NCBI GenBank assembly: GCA_004151065.3 | Contig: NWUY0304520820.1 | Span: 1-64,000 of the forward strand | From: Larix sibirica | Taxonomy: Eukaryota; Streptophyta; Pinopsida; Pinales; Pinaceae | DNA length: 64,000 nucleotides | Direction: 5' to 3' | Notes under the pieces: model-generated | Database searches by the model: none | Seen by the model: only the letters and a program-made list of their open reading frames with translations | Told to the model about the DNA's origin: nothing | Made by a program: the position numbers and the translations under genes | Shown: in pieces, positions 12,891-23,255 of the stretch | Layout: every line of letters begins with the position of its first letter | Position numbering within the stretch: position 1 is the stretch's first letter

Positions 12891-13150
12891 TGTAAAGGGG
12901 CTTAAGAGAAAGACCTCTTGCATTGGGACGCTAGATTGATTGGGGGGAGTTATTAGTATATATTGTATATGTAAAACAAGATTTATTGTATTGGGCAAAG
13001 GGTGATAAGTAAAGACTGTATGCGGGGCTTGCTGCGGGGGGGCTATATGAACCACCCATGGCATCATTTGAACCAGGAGCTCTATAGCACCGGGGAGTCT
13101 AGTTCTATGGGCCAACGAGTCATGTCTATGATCCAGGGTAGTTATTAATT
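12890..13150. repeat. G/A-rich block with family E wording
   Basis: GGGCAAAGGGTGATAAG, GACTGTATGCGGGG and TGAACCACCC recall the 5.4, 17.5 and 33.5 kb blocks. GATCCAGGGTAGTTATT resembles AACCAGGGTAGTTGGC at about 9270. The 75-codon minus frame at 12888-13115 is a by-product. Confidence 0.35.
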
Positions 13151-15170
13151 AATTGGTACGTTAGCTGTGAATGATGGGTCCGCCCTATAGGCAGATATGT
13201 TTTATGTAGTAAGGTATGTTTATATATATGTGAATATGCTCCAATGTATTGGCAACATAAGAAGGTGCCAAGTAAGATTGTGCCTTGGTTAAAAATAACA
13301 TTTTATACATGCTCCATTGGAAGAATCCATTACCATATATTGAGTGATAACCACTTGGAGCAACACCTGGCATCAACCTAATTGTTAGTTAGCTCCGTTA
13401 AGCCTAACAACGTCTATGCAAAAGGTTATATATCCACTGTCCTTAAGAGACACTAGTTTGTAGTCCCACATGCACTTATGGGTTATTCCCGGTTTCCACT
13501 AATAAGAAGAGATAGATTTATCAGTTATAAATGTAATTATTACTATATGCAATGGGCATACGGAAACATACTTATTTAGAATGTCGTTACTACATGCCAA
13601 ATTGAAATGCCAGGTTTAAACGCACTGCCAGGGCTCTTTGCCAAGTTACGCATTCATAGCCCAGAGTCAATAGGCTATTGCTGCTAGAAGGAAGCTCTAG
13701 TCATTGAAACTATAGTTCTAATTAGTGCAGCTCTCCCCCATTTCAATTATAAAAAATTAGAGTTATAGTAAAATATCTTTAGTTATAATAGTAATTTCCC
13801 TATACCTTAAGACTTTATTACCTGCCCTTAATTTTAATAAGCGTTTACCCGTTCCCTATGAACCTAGACTAGTAGCTTCTTCAGTCTTAGCCAGACTGTG
13901 ATTAATTCCGTTCAAGCTTGCCGTATGTTCCATAGAAGAGTGAAAGCCAAATGATACTGGCATATACAATTTGAAATATGTCATTTTAAGAGTTGATCCT
14001 TAGTTATACCCATTCCCTGAAGACACAACCCGTTTAATCCATATGGGTCCCTACGTGTTAATATATGATGATATCGCATTGAGACGTTAGACTTCATTTC
14101 TACGTTGAACCTTAAAAGAAAAGTTATATCTATATTTCCCGATTCTCTATCTATAAAAACTCCAATTTCCACTCCTTCCCCCCTCTCCTCCTAGTTGCCA
14201 TCTCGGTCTTATACAATCAACAAATAAGGTGAGGTGAGTTATACTGCCCGATAGTGAGTCATTGGGATACGAAAATGAAATTTCTCTTCATTATGATTCC
14301 TTGCTTATGGATCCGATGAACCACCTTATGAGTCCTGTTCCTTCCTCAAGAGGGTATGATCTCTCACCCAACCATTCTCTCCAAGACCGTAGTGAGTGTG
14401 GTCCGGGCCTCCTGTAAAGTGGTCAAGATTAATCTCATTCAGTAGTAATTATTGGGGATATTTTCAATATTGCATGGAATGAATCTCCTAGTCTTGGAAT
14501 AGATTTGATGGATTGAATATATCTTGCGTGGACAGAATCATCTCCTACTAGTCTTATATAGATTGGATGTGGAAGATTTGAATCTCTCTTGCTTGCCCTT
14601 GCCTCTTGCCTTTTCTGGCAGCCCGGAATATCCATATTGCTAACCCATAATCTCCCTAGCAGAGCCTATAGCAAATAATATTACCTTTTCTCTTTTAATA
14701 AGAATCTTGGATTCATAGAGTTCTTGTTGGATAAGAATAATCTTCTCTTCTCCCTGAACTAGCTTAAGCGAATAAGCCATATGCTTGCCTGGCACCAAAG
14801 CCTTCTTGCTCGTCTAAAAGATATTCAGAATATTATCTCCCATAACATATATTCCAGGACCGCCTTCCCCATACACCTTAAGTTGCATGTCTATCAATTG
14901 CATATCTATGGTTGACCTTGCATCATAGGCTGCTATTTATTCATGATCCCCAGTTGTTGATTATTGGGAGGAGCCTACTACTTCTTCCCCATTGAGGATG
15001 GGGGATATTACCACTATTGTATTGTGTGTTTTGGATCTCCCTAGCCCCAGAGAGGATATATGCTCTCTCCACTTCCATATGATAGGAGGATGTGACGGAG
15101 CAATACAACGTCTTCAGAGATATATTATTGCCCGTTGATATAATATATATTGCTTACTTATGCTATTAAG
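13151..15170. other. AT-rich intergenic stretch, no gene
   Basis: Small open frames (63-66 codons) at 13185, 13981 and 14435 are unremarkable. Between 14440 and 14640 the words GAATCTC and GATTGGATG repeat loosely. No RNA gene or recognised fragment was seen. Confidence 0.45.
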
Positions 15171-15399
15171 GCCTAGGGAGGGGTGAACCGATACATGCCT
15201 ACCCGCTTATTTAGAGATTGCTTTCTTACTTGCCTGGACAGCCCACCTACAACTGGAAGAAGAAGCACACGACGCAACAGGAAAATGAACCGCTTAGATC
15301 CGGGGATGAGGATACCCCCCCCCTGATAAGAATATTTAATTAAATAAGAATGCCAAAATAGAGGATTTTTATATATCTGTATCAAGTCGATCAGTTGAA

Positions 15400-15672
15400 C
15401 CGGCTTCATTCCCGGCATCATTTGAACCAACAGCTTAATTCCCCCAGCAGCTTCAGCAGCACAAGGAGTCCCATTTCCAGCAGAAGAAGCAAAAGTATTA
15501 TTCTCAGTACGACCAGCCCAAGAATCCCAGGATCATAAGAACAGAACCATATAAACAGTTGAATCGGCTTCTTCATTCCCAGGAGCAAAAGGAGTCCCAG
15601 GACAAGCAGCAGAACAACCAGCATTATAATCAGCATTACCTGGGTTCCCAGAAGCAATTGAACCAACATAAA
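15400..15672 (-). repeat. Gly/Asn/Ala pseudo-peptide block (family A)
   Basis: Read on the minus strand from about 15672, one frame gives SGNPGNADYNAG, ACPGTPFAPGNEEAD and then, one indel later, SSAGNGTPCAAEAAGG. The words AGNGTP and ACPGT recur in the 22.8 kb block, and GNGT at 19.3 kb. The 83-codon Leu-rich minus frame at 15418-15669 is the same DNA in another frame. Composition and frame breaks argue for decayed repetitive sequence, not a functional protein. Confidence 0.6.
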
Positions 15673-17220
15673 TGTGTATAGGTAGTAGAAAGATACCCAT
15701 ATCCACCATATCTAACTAAGTATATGGCATGATATGGTATGATCGATCCTAGCCGTAGCCGCTAGCCTCACTATGAGTTGCGTTGAATAAAATGGCGATA
15801 CCAACCCAACGCGCATAGCAATAAAGACTTCCTTCATGCTTCAAATGTAAAAGCGTATATTTAACAGTTCGTTGGTTCGCCCGTGGGCCAGAAAATATCT
15901 AAACGTAATTGGAATCCATCAATCGTCCCGTCACTGGTTCCCATCAGCACTTTCAATCCCTCATCCTTCATTCGTCCCCCCACTCAATAATGAAATTAAG
16001 AAGAACCATATGGAAAATTTGAGAGCTAAAGGCCTATCAGACGTATAAAGATAATAGATAGTGGGAACGTGTAAACACATGTAAAATTGATAGTGAAAGG
16101 GTGATGTGGTAAAATTAAAACCAATAAATATAAGTCACGCATGGTATAATCAGTAAGAAAAAGTGTCTTGGTAGATTCGCAAGTGAAAAAGTGTTGTATG
16201 AAAGGCAAGACCCTATACTATCGGACCTTACCTGGATGGTAGATTCTATTTATCAAACATGGCCTGTGTTACGGGTCAAATGATTGAATAGTACTTACTG
16301 TTAAATTGGTCCCTACCTATGGCTGGGTTAAATAAAGCCTTCCTTTATTCCTTGTCACAGTATTTACGTATATATAATAAATATATAAGGTATAATCAAA
16401 CTATTTCATAGCGCCAGCGTCCTTGTCTGTCGCGAACTTGGCATCCGTCCACGACTTGATATCCTTCAGACCTCATGGGTTTTAGATCCCAAAGATGATT
16501 GCGTCTGGACTGGATCTACCAACTATGTAGGCGGTCGATCAATAAATAAATCGATTGTTCTCGGGATAACTCCACCCCAGATATGGTGCAGTATCTCCTT
16601 GTCTCTCCCTCATACCTCCTAATCTGGCCGCTCTTTCTGGCCAGCAGCATCAGCAGATTCAGTTATCAATTCGTGCCACCTCGGGTGAACTTAAATATTT
16701 CATCTGGTGGGTGGTGGAGCCCCCACAAAGACAACAACATCTAGCCAGCAAGCGATAGAAGCCAAGTTGTTCCGAAGCCAGCCCGAATCAAGCTAGCCGG
16801 ATTCTTGGCCCAGCCTGCCAGTAAGGATGCCTGGCACGATCGGAAGGACGAAAGTAACGAACTATAAAGCCAGCAAGCAGCAATCGCAGAATCCTACGAG
16901 GCAAGCCATTCATTCCCAAATCAATTGCGCAAGACGAGCCAGCCCAAAAGCAAGCAAGTCAAAAAGTAGTGACGACTTGCCCTCCTTCTAGTCCTCTATT
17001 TGTTTAGGGCCCCATATTACTATTTGGGTGGGGCATTGGTCCCGCTTGCTTGCGCATACTATTTTTTCACGTTTTCATTTGACTTATTGGGTAGGGGTGG
17101 GGTTTGCAGGATTTGTCAGTGCTGCTGGTTTAATGGGTGAACTGTAATATATGGGTGCAAGGGGTGGGATGGTTCGTGAGGTATATCGAGGAGGAATATA
17201 GAAGATATCAGTAGGTGGAG
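15673..17220. other. Intergenic, nothing recognised
   Basis: There is only a 60-codon frame at 16026-16208. CAAGC/CCAGC words recur loosely at 16740-16960. A CGTATATATAATAA word lies at 16367. No gene, tRNA or recognised transfer. Confidence 0.45.
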
Positions 17221-17280
17221 AGAGATCAGGCAGGCGGTAAGATTGATTGCCCTAGTTATACTAACTGGGTAAGGTAATAT

Positions 17281-17357
17281 CAATCACCAATATGAAGGCA
17301 GGTGGTAGCTATCATTACCCAATATGGAGGCAAGAGGCAAGATCAATAACAGCAGCA
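17281..17357 (+). repeat. Dispersed repeat, copy 1 (partner 18738)
   Basis: From CAATCACCAATA through GGTGGTAGCT, CATTACCCAATATGG and GATCAATAACAGCAGCA, this copy runs parallel to 18738-18818 with a few substitutions and small indels. A shorter relative (ATTACCCAACTGGGAGGCAA) lies at about 21411-21430. Confidence 0.85.
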
Positions 17358-17364
17358 GTTCTAT

Positions 17365-17892
17365 TTACTGGGTGTGAAGATAACTAACTGGGCGATTAGA
17401 GACCAGGGTGACGAGATACCCGCGAGCAGTAGGTGTAAATAAAATAGCAGATGGTTTCACTTTGGTAAGTCGTGAACAGGTTGATTCGATAACATATTTA
17501 TATTGGCTGGAAACTGGATCAGGTGTAACCGGGTGAATTGATAGCTGAGACCTTTTGGTGAACTGCGGATTGAACGGAAAGCGTACTCTTATCGGGACGT
17601 TATATGTGTATATGATGGGTACGATCTCTTGGCAGAATAGTAAGTTCGCCTCTATCGTAAGATGTGGGCTGGTGCGAATTGAAGACTGATGCGGACTTAT
17701 GTGTATTGAATGGGGAGGACCAAATGTGGATTGAACAGAATGCTGGGGAATACAGGAATGATAGAATGCGTACTGTGCTTTCCTTCCTTCCTGGGTTACG
17801 TTTACTGGGCGTACTGAATGCGGCCTGGGTAATGAAATACTGGTATAATGTGATAGTATTGGGTAATGCAGGGCACGAAATATAGGTAGCAA
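17365..17892 (-). other. Longest open frame (175 codons), probably spurious
   Basis: The predicted product is His/Ser/Pro-rich with no transmembrane run, no signal and no motif I recognise. The DNA is a G/A-rich degenerate repeat (family E). On the plus strand, words such as GAACTGCGGATTGAACGG, GTGGATTGAACAGAATGC and GGGTAATGAAATACTGG recur every 40-70 bases, so the complement lacks stops by composition. A frame of this length is about what chance gives in 64 kb. The overlapping plus-strand frame at 17664-17885 is equally unsupported. Confidence 0.35.
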
Positions 17893-18244
17893 AGAATGTA
17901 AAACGTATGCTGTGGAGTTAGTTGATGGGTACGTGGGATTGATTAGCTCTCGATGGATAGATATATCTATTAGCCTTCCTTTGATGGGGGCGAAAGAGTA
18001 TACCTCGTACTGTGAGTGTCATATCCTTGTTTATCAATTCTGGGTATGCCTGGGTATGTCGGGTATTTGGTTGGAGTAGTATGGAGTAGGATAGTTGGGT
18101 AGTTAGAATCAATTATTTAGGTCTTTATGGTTTTATGGGAAAGCAGGAGGGAAAGATAGAAGATCAGGAAGGATAGATATCTAAGGCAAGCAGCAATAGA
18201 GAGAGATTTATAATATGTCAATTCTTCTGGAACTTATCTTACTA

Positions 18245-18660
18245 TTGATTTAACTGGGAATTTTGGTAACATAACTGGGCATATGGAATAAAGTAGCTGG
18301 AAATGTCTCCTGACCCTGACCTTCCTTACTTTAAGTGGGAATTTCACTAAGCAAAGTGGGCGTCTCCAAACGATAGGTAATGCGAACGTGGTCCATCCAG
18401 ATGGGATTTTCAGAAAGAAAACTGGGCGTATGGCAGTCGGTAATGATGTTTCCTGATCCTGGCCTTCCAATAAGTGGGAAATTGAGTAACAATTCTGGGC
18501 GTCTAATGATGAGAGAAGGGTTTGAACTGGCCCAATGAAGGTGGGAAATTGAGAAAGCTTTTGCTCTGTGCCAGACAATAAAAAGAGTTGAACCTGCCCT
18601 ATTGAAGGTGGTAAATTCACTAACAAAACTGGGCAGTTGAACTTTTCTATGGTGCAATGG
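18245..18660 (+). repeat. Tandem array of 66-80 bp units, six copies
   Basis: A GTGGGAA(A)TT...CTGGGCGT core begins at about 18254, 18335, 18401, 18474, 18541 and 18608, giving spacings of 81, 66, 73, 67 and 67. Several units also share TTTCCTGA(C/T)CCTGGCCTTCC. The copies are well diverged. The two minus frames over the array (18234-18626 and 18331-18657) are open because the repeat lacks stops in those phases. They share repeated FPT/PFL-type words and are not credible genes. Confidence 0.8.
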
Positions 18661-18737
18661 TTTGTATGGTTAGTGAGGTAGTGGTGATATCAGGTAGGGA
18701 TATAGATAAAGCACAAGCGGGCAGGTAGGCGGTAGGA

Positions 18738-18818
18738 TCAATCACCAATAAGGAGGAAGGTGGTAGCTGCTCTCATTACCCAATATGGGGGCAAGCGGGA
18801 AGATCAATAACAGCAGCA
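18738..18818 (+). repeat. Dispersed repeat, copy 2 (partner 17281)
   Basis: Same orientation as copy 1 and separated from it by about 1.4 kb, with the 66-80 bp array between them. It differs by small substitutions (for example GGGGGCAAGCGGGAAG against GGAGGCAAGAGGCAAG). Confidence 0.85.
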
Positions 18819-18929
18819 TTTAGGTTGGCTGGTTTGAAAAAACCCACCCATGTAGCTCGTGTGGCGAGACAACGGCTAGAAGATTGAAACAACAACGAAG
18901 TAAGCTAACTGGTACAATCTCTCTCGGTT

Positions 18930-19120
18930 ATTGTGTGATGGCAGACACCTATCTCGTATGGCGGACTTATCTCGTCATCTGTTGATAACTTGGGGGTCAT
19001 ATCCTCTGTCGTATGGCGCATGGGGAACACCTCTCCTGCGTATGATGGGAACTTGGCTAATTCGATATCACGTATGTAACCAACTTGGCTTAATCCCTTA
19101 TGGTGGGAACAGGTAATTAA
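18930..19120 (+). repeat. TCGTATGGCG-type minisatellite
   Basis: Loose 25-35 bp repetition of (A/T)CTCGTATGGCG, CTCGTCATCTGTTG, CTCTGTCGTATGGCGCATGGG and CTGCGTATGATGGG. Frames on both strands (18905-19249 minus, 18931-19116 plus) stay open through it. Neither has a recognisable product. Confidence 0.45.
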
Positions 19121-19299
19121 ATCTATCAAATATTGTATGATGGGTAAACTGAGTATTGTAGTTTGGGATGTAAGCTCGCAAAGCCAGCGCAAGCATAAAT
19201 AGATAGCTCGATCAGCTCTTCGGTTTAGTTCGTAAAGCCTCGGGTTCAACTACTTGTGCTTTTTCTGCTCCAACTGCTTATGTATATTCTGTTTTATTG

Positions 19300-19845
19300 T
19301 TGTTGATGCTGAAAATTCACCTAGAAATAATGCTCTTTCTACTGGTGCTGGAAATGGTACTAGAACTGCTAGGGGAACTGATGATGCAAATACCGGTTCT
19401 ACTGGTTTTGTTGATAGGGCTGTTGGTTATTCCGCTTTTGCTGGGCGGGCCTCCTCGTGCTTGTGCTACTCGTTCTAATGATGCTGGTAATTACCCTGGA
19501 AACTGCCCTGGGAACTGCCTTTTATGCTTCTTTTGGGATCCTTTCTTTTGATTATTAGAATAATGATGCCTCCAGTGCTTATGGGAAAGCTCTAGGGAAT
19601 ATGCCTCTTCAACAGCTGCTGGAAATGCCCCTTCAACTGATTTTCAAAATTCATTTAAGCTGCCGAATGCCCTTGGAACTGCTATGGAGACTGATCCTGG
19701 TACTGAAGCTGGTACAGCTAGTCGTAATACTGCCCCTTTAGATGCTGGGAATAATGATAATGGTTCAACTGATGCTGGGACTGCTAGTTATAGTGCTGCT
19801 CTTGGAACTGCTACGGGTAATGCTTTTGGTTCAAATTAGAATAAA
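19300..19845 (+). repeat. Gly/Asn/Thr/Ala pseudo-peptide block (family A)
   Basis: The plus strand reads TGAGNGTRTARGTDDANTGS from about 19345, then NDAGNYPGNCPGNC, and after a frame change DPGTEAGTASRNTAP and DAGNNDNGSTDAGTAS before a TAG near 19840. This is the longest family A block. Codons are almost all RNY type (GCT, GGT, ACT, AAT, GAT), so a triplet repeat origin is likely. There is no ATG in phase with the whole stretch and it is interrupted by stops near 19550-19670. Confidence 0.6.
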
Positions 19846-20500
19846 TAGATATTCCGGGGAATAATCCAGTGGGAATATGGGAATAAATGTCACTCTAATC
19901 TGCAATCCCCTAGGCGCTACTACTCCGCTGCTAATACAATGAAAAAATAGATAGGGGGTATAATACAATTACAATGGAATACCCGCATCATACATAATCA
20001 CTTCTATGTTCTACTACTTTCCTTTATCATATGGTAACAATAATAGAGGGTGCAGCTAGGAGTGTGATTAAGCTGCTCTTGTCAATGCAGAATGAACCCC
20101 TTTAAGTGCGCATGTGCAATAAACTCTGGTCAGAGCCAGCCAGTCAATAGGAAGGAGTCAGAGCTTATAAACGCTGGTTTTCATTGATTATAGTCGCTAG
20201 GTAATCAATCCCCGGAGTAAATGACAGTACTCCAGAGTAAATGCTGGTATTAAATGTACTCCCTTGATGCTGGTACTCTATATTTGAAATGCCTGTGATG
20301 CATGCCAGGTGGCGATGCTGATAGACGCGATCCAGGTGGAGCAATACAAGAGGCGATTACAGTAGTTGAGCCCAACCCACCTTCCCTTACAGGTACTCTA
20401 TTCCTAGCGTGAATGAACCAATGTGTCTGTCGACGATCCATCCGTGCATCGTAAATAATGCATCGTAATGGCATCCTAGTAACCTAACTCGTGTTCCGTT
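19846..20500. other. Intergenic, nothing recognised
   Basis: A 74-codon minus frame at 20250-20474 overlaps repeated TGATGC and TACTC words around 20160-20290. No gene was seen. Confidence 0.4.
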
Positions 20501-20509
20501 TCGTTAAGT

Positions 20510-20870
20510 GAGATCGAGTTCTATATAGGGTAAAGTTCTAGGGTCGAGGTAAAGGTTATAGGGTCTATGCTGTATTAGCAATTGTAGTCGTGTAATGAGG
20601 TGTGTTTTAGTGTTGGAAAGTGTGTGGGGAGTTAGGTAAATGGCGTTCCCAGTGGTATTAGGGTTAGGTCCCCAGGAGGTAGGAACAAGCTGTGTTTTTT
20701 TACGTCGCGTGCGGCTTTCTTATTTTGTATATTTACCAGGCAGGGGCCTATTGGTATGCACCTCCGTAGGTGTCTTCTGGTTAGCGTAAGTAATATTTAT
20801 CTATTATAAGGGGCAAGAATAATAGATCTTCTCCTGGTAGGTTCTCCTGGTGGGCATCGAACACTGTTGG
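20510..20870 (+). repeat. Family F repeat, copy 1
   Basis: The elements AGTTCTAGGGTC, GGGTTAGGTCC, TTCTGGTTAGCGTAAGTAAT, GGGCAAGAAT and GGTAGGTTCTCC appear in this order. The same order recurs at 41.57-42.0 kb, and the second half again at 42.28-42.38 kb, all on the plus strand. The copies differ by many substitutions and spacing changes, so this is an old duplicated tract of unknown origin. Confidence 0.55.
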
Positions 20871-21335
20871 TAACCTAGGTTCCTACATTCTGTTTCTTGC
20901 CATGCGTAATGTTCTTTTCGATCAGCAGGTGGGTTACTCTGTGGACTTAAGGTTCACCGAACATTGTTGTTCCTGCGGGCGGTGACCGCCCCTAGTTCTT
21001 GGTGGGCTAATTCCTGTAGGTCTCCAGGTTGAGGAGGGATAATATTGGATGGGCAGTTAAAAAATAAAGAATTGATCGGGTCAGTTTGTTCCTTCAGTCT
21101 CCTCCCTACCTAGTCCCTCCCTCCTTGCCTGCAAGCAAGAGTCGAAGCACTGCTTAAGACCCCTTGTTATGCTGTCACCTGCCTGATTGGATGGAATCAT
21201 TTTGTATTGCATATGGAATAGCATCATAAATAAAGCCTAAATCAAGCCGACATAAAGTCATAAAGAAGATAGAAATAAGTAAAGAAAGCGTGGGTAACTG
21301 AATGCGTCCGGATTGAAGGGAATGAAGATATAACA
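20871..21335. other. Intergenic, nothing recognised
   Basis: GTTCACCGAACATTGTTG (about 20951) echoes GGGCATCGAACACTGTTGG (about 20855). Otherwise unique, with no open frame of note. Confidence 0.4.
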
Positions 21336-21339
21336 AACA

Positions 21340-21480
21340 GGCAAGCGTTAGCGATCAATCAACCATGAGCGTTAGCAATTAACGGGGTACCATGGAAGCT
21401 TTGGCTCAAATTACCCAACTGGGAGGCAAGCGTTAGCGATCAATAAAATCAATCCAAGTTGGCAAGCGGTAGCGACCAAT
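21340..21480 (+). repeat. Interspersed 20-mer GGCAAGCGTTAGCGATCAAT
   Basis: The 20-mer occurs exactly at 21340 and 21425 and with two changes at 21461 (GGCAAGCGGTAGCGACCAAT). Looser relatives lie at about 9077, 9419, 17331 and 18790. Sequence between the copies is not conserved, so this is a short dispersed word rather than a clean tandem array. Confidence 0.75.
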
Positions 21481-21483
21481 AAT

Positions 21484-21720
21484 AATCGGGCATATGAAAG
21501 AATGAGTATGGGTAGAATGCATTAATGGTAAAATGTGAATGGTAGGATTGGTATGGGGCTTTAGATTGGTTCCAGCCAGAGAGCTAAATGAGTATTGGGT
21601 ACTGAAGTCCGAATGTGTATTGGTGGAGAACTGAAAGATACATAAGTTGTGTCCAGGTCTCTTCAAGTATAAAGACCTTTTATGTGAGTCAAGGCCTCTA
21701 TTGTGTGTCCTCCGGGCCTC
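21484..21720. repeat. G/A-rich degenerate block (family E)
   Basis: GAATGAGTATGGGTAGAATGC, GGTAAAATGTGAATGG and GAGTATTGGGTACTGAAG recur every 20-30 bases, as at 17.5 and 33.5 kb. The minus-strand frame 21433-21666 (Thr/His/Ser-rich) is a composition effect. Confidence 0.45.
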
Positions 21721-21888
21721 TATTCTATTGTAAAGGCTCTATAGGTTCCTGCGTAATGGGGTAGAACTAAAAGCATACAGACCTTAATGGGATTGTTTTC
21801 AGAAAGCGAGCGTAAAGTGCCATCCTCCTGGGTGACGTGGACTTGCAGGGGGACTCTTCCCCGTTTGTAGAGAACCTCTCTCTCATGG

Positions 21889-21932
21889 GGGTAATGAGGG
21901 TAATAGGGGTAATAGGGGGGGGGGGTAAGGAG
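21889..21932 (+). repeat. G-rich GGGGTAATA repeat ending in an 11-G run
   Basis: Three to four imperfect 10-bp units of GGGGTAATAG lead directly into a run of eleven G before TAAGGAGG. Four G-tracts lie within 45 bases, so the strand has G-quadruplex potential. The run length is also the kind of site where sequencing errors occur. Confidence 0.75.
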
Positions 21933-21999
21933 GCACGAGTTTGATGAAAATGGCTTAATTATTGTGTAGAGCATGAGGCTTTGGAGAAGGAGGTAGATA

Positions 22000-22560
22000 G
22001 TCCATAGGTTAAAAAAAAATAGGGGTTATGGTAGTTTTGGAGATAGTGGCTCAGATGGAGGTCACGGCGGTTACTTCATAGTAGTTAGTGCCGCACTAAT
22101 AGCACTTAAACTTATAAAGAGTAGTCCATTCATTCTTAGGGTAGCTATTACTATAGCATGAGGAGTACATGATATATAGGCCCAGATAATAGACTATGAG
22201 TTTGGAGGTGACTCCAGTGGAGGTTCCTATGCATTACAGCATAGATTTAGTGGGACTTGGGCTAGTATTAACAACCAAGGACACATGGATTACTTAGTAG
22301 ATGGATCTAATAAGACTAGAGGATAGGGTTACATTGTTACAATAGTAGGTAAACATAACCCTCGCATCCAGATATAGGAGTTAACACAACAGACCATCCT
22401 AGTTTACTAGTATTTTTAGGTAGCCTTAAGCTTTCATACTAGGCACGATATACTTAGCTGCGCTCTTACTCTTGTAGTTTATCGAGCGGCTTCGCTAGTG
22501 TAGATAAAATCTCCACTTATACCTCTATATTTTTACCATCAGCAGTTTTATATCGAGTTA
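22000..22560. other. Intergenic with a low-stop plus frame
   Basis: From about 22026 to 22450 one plus frame has only a handful of stops and reads Gly/Ser/Asp-rich wording (GYGSFGDSGSDGGHGGYF, later FGGDSSGGSYALQHRF and SINNQGHMDYLVDGS). I cannot match it to a family. It could be a decayed coding fragment or more of the triplet-periodic simple sequence. Confidence 0.3.
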
Positions 22561-23255
22561 AAGTCCCAGATCCATAGCCATTGCCTGCAGCAGGAAAGGG
22601 AAGGGGTAGGGGCATAACCAGTTTGCATGGAGGTAGAATAAGCTTAAGTTCCGGATCGATACCCATACTCTCCAGGAGCGAAGACAGATCGAAAGCCGCG
22701 TCTATTCCAAGTAAAGAACCAACAACAAAAGCATAGGCGGGTGCAGTTGAGAAGCCGCCGTATCACCAGCGGCTGCTAAATTTCAATCAGTAGTTGAACA
22801 GCCAGTTGAACCAACTTTATTATCGGCAGCAGCAGGCGAAGCATCAGAACGACCAGCAGTTCCTGGGTCAAAAGTACCGGGACAAGCAGGAGTCCCATTT
22901 CCAGCAGTTGAAGGAGCATTTGAAGGAGCATAATTACCATCATTCCAAAGAGCAGCCTTACCAGCATCACCAGCCCAAAAAGCAGCAGAATGACCAATCA
23001 ATAATTCCAGGAACAGCACCAGCAGCCGCCTCAAAACCAGGATCACGAGGATTCCCAGCCCAATTAGCACCAATTGAATCAGTTGTTCCAGAATCATTTC
23101 CAAAAGCGGTAAGGTTAAGCATTCCAATAAATTGAACCGATAGTATTCCCAGCATAACCAGTTTCGTAATTCCCGGCATCATTTGAAGCGGCACCAAAAA
23201 AGCATAAGTTAGGATTCCCAGCCTCAATTCCAGGATTATTCCAATAAGCATCCCC
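22560..23255 (-). repeat. Gly/Asn/Ala pseudo-peptide block (family A)
   Basis: On the minus strand from about 23245 the reading is YWNNPGIEAGNPN, SNDAGNYETGYAGNTIGSIY, a stop, GNDSGTTDSIGANWAGNP, and then, in shifted frames, WAGDAGKAALWNDGNYAPSN and STAGNGTPACPGTFDPGTAG. NDAGNY, AGNGTP, ACPGT and DPGTA are shared with the 15.4 and 19.3 kb blocks. Frames 22776-22997, 22783-23127, 22794-23135 and 22967-23251 all lie in this block and are alternative phases of it. Confidence 0.6.

Noticed and set aside
15418-15669. 83-codon minus frame with long Leu/Val/Ile runs, membrane-protein-like
   Set aside because: It is an alternative phase of the family A block. The GCTGG/CTGCTG wording yields Leu runs in one phase and Gly/Asn/Ala in another.
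17365-17892. 175-codon frame as a real gene
   Set aside because: It lies in a G/A-rich degenerate repeat whose complement is poor in stops. There is no motif, and the length is about that expected for the longest chance frame in six frames of 64 kb.
18245-18660. CRISPR-like regular array
   Set aside because: Units are diverged throughout, with no conserved short repeat and unique spacers, and period varies from 66 to 81. This is an ordinary decayed tandem repeat.
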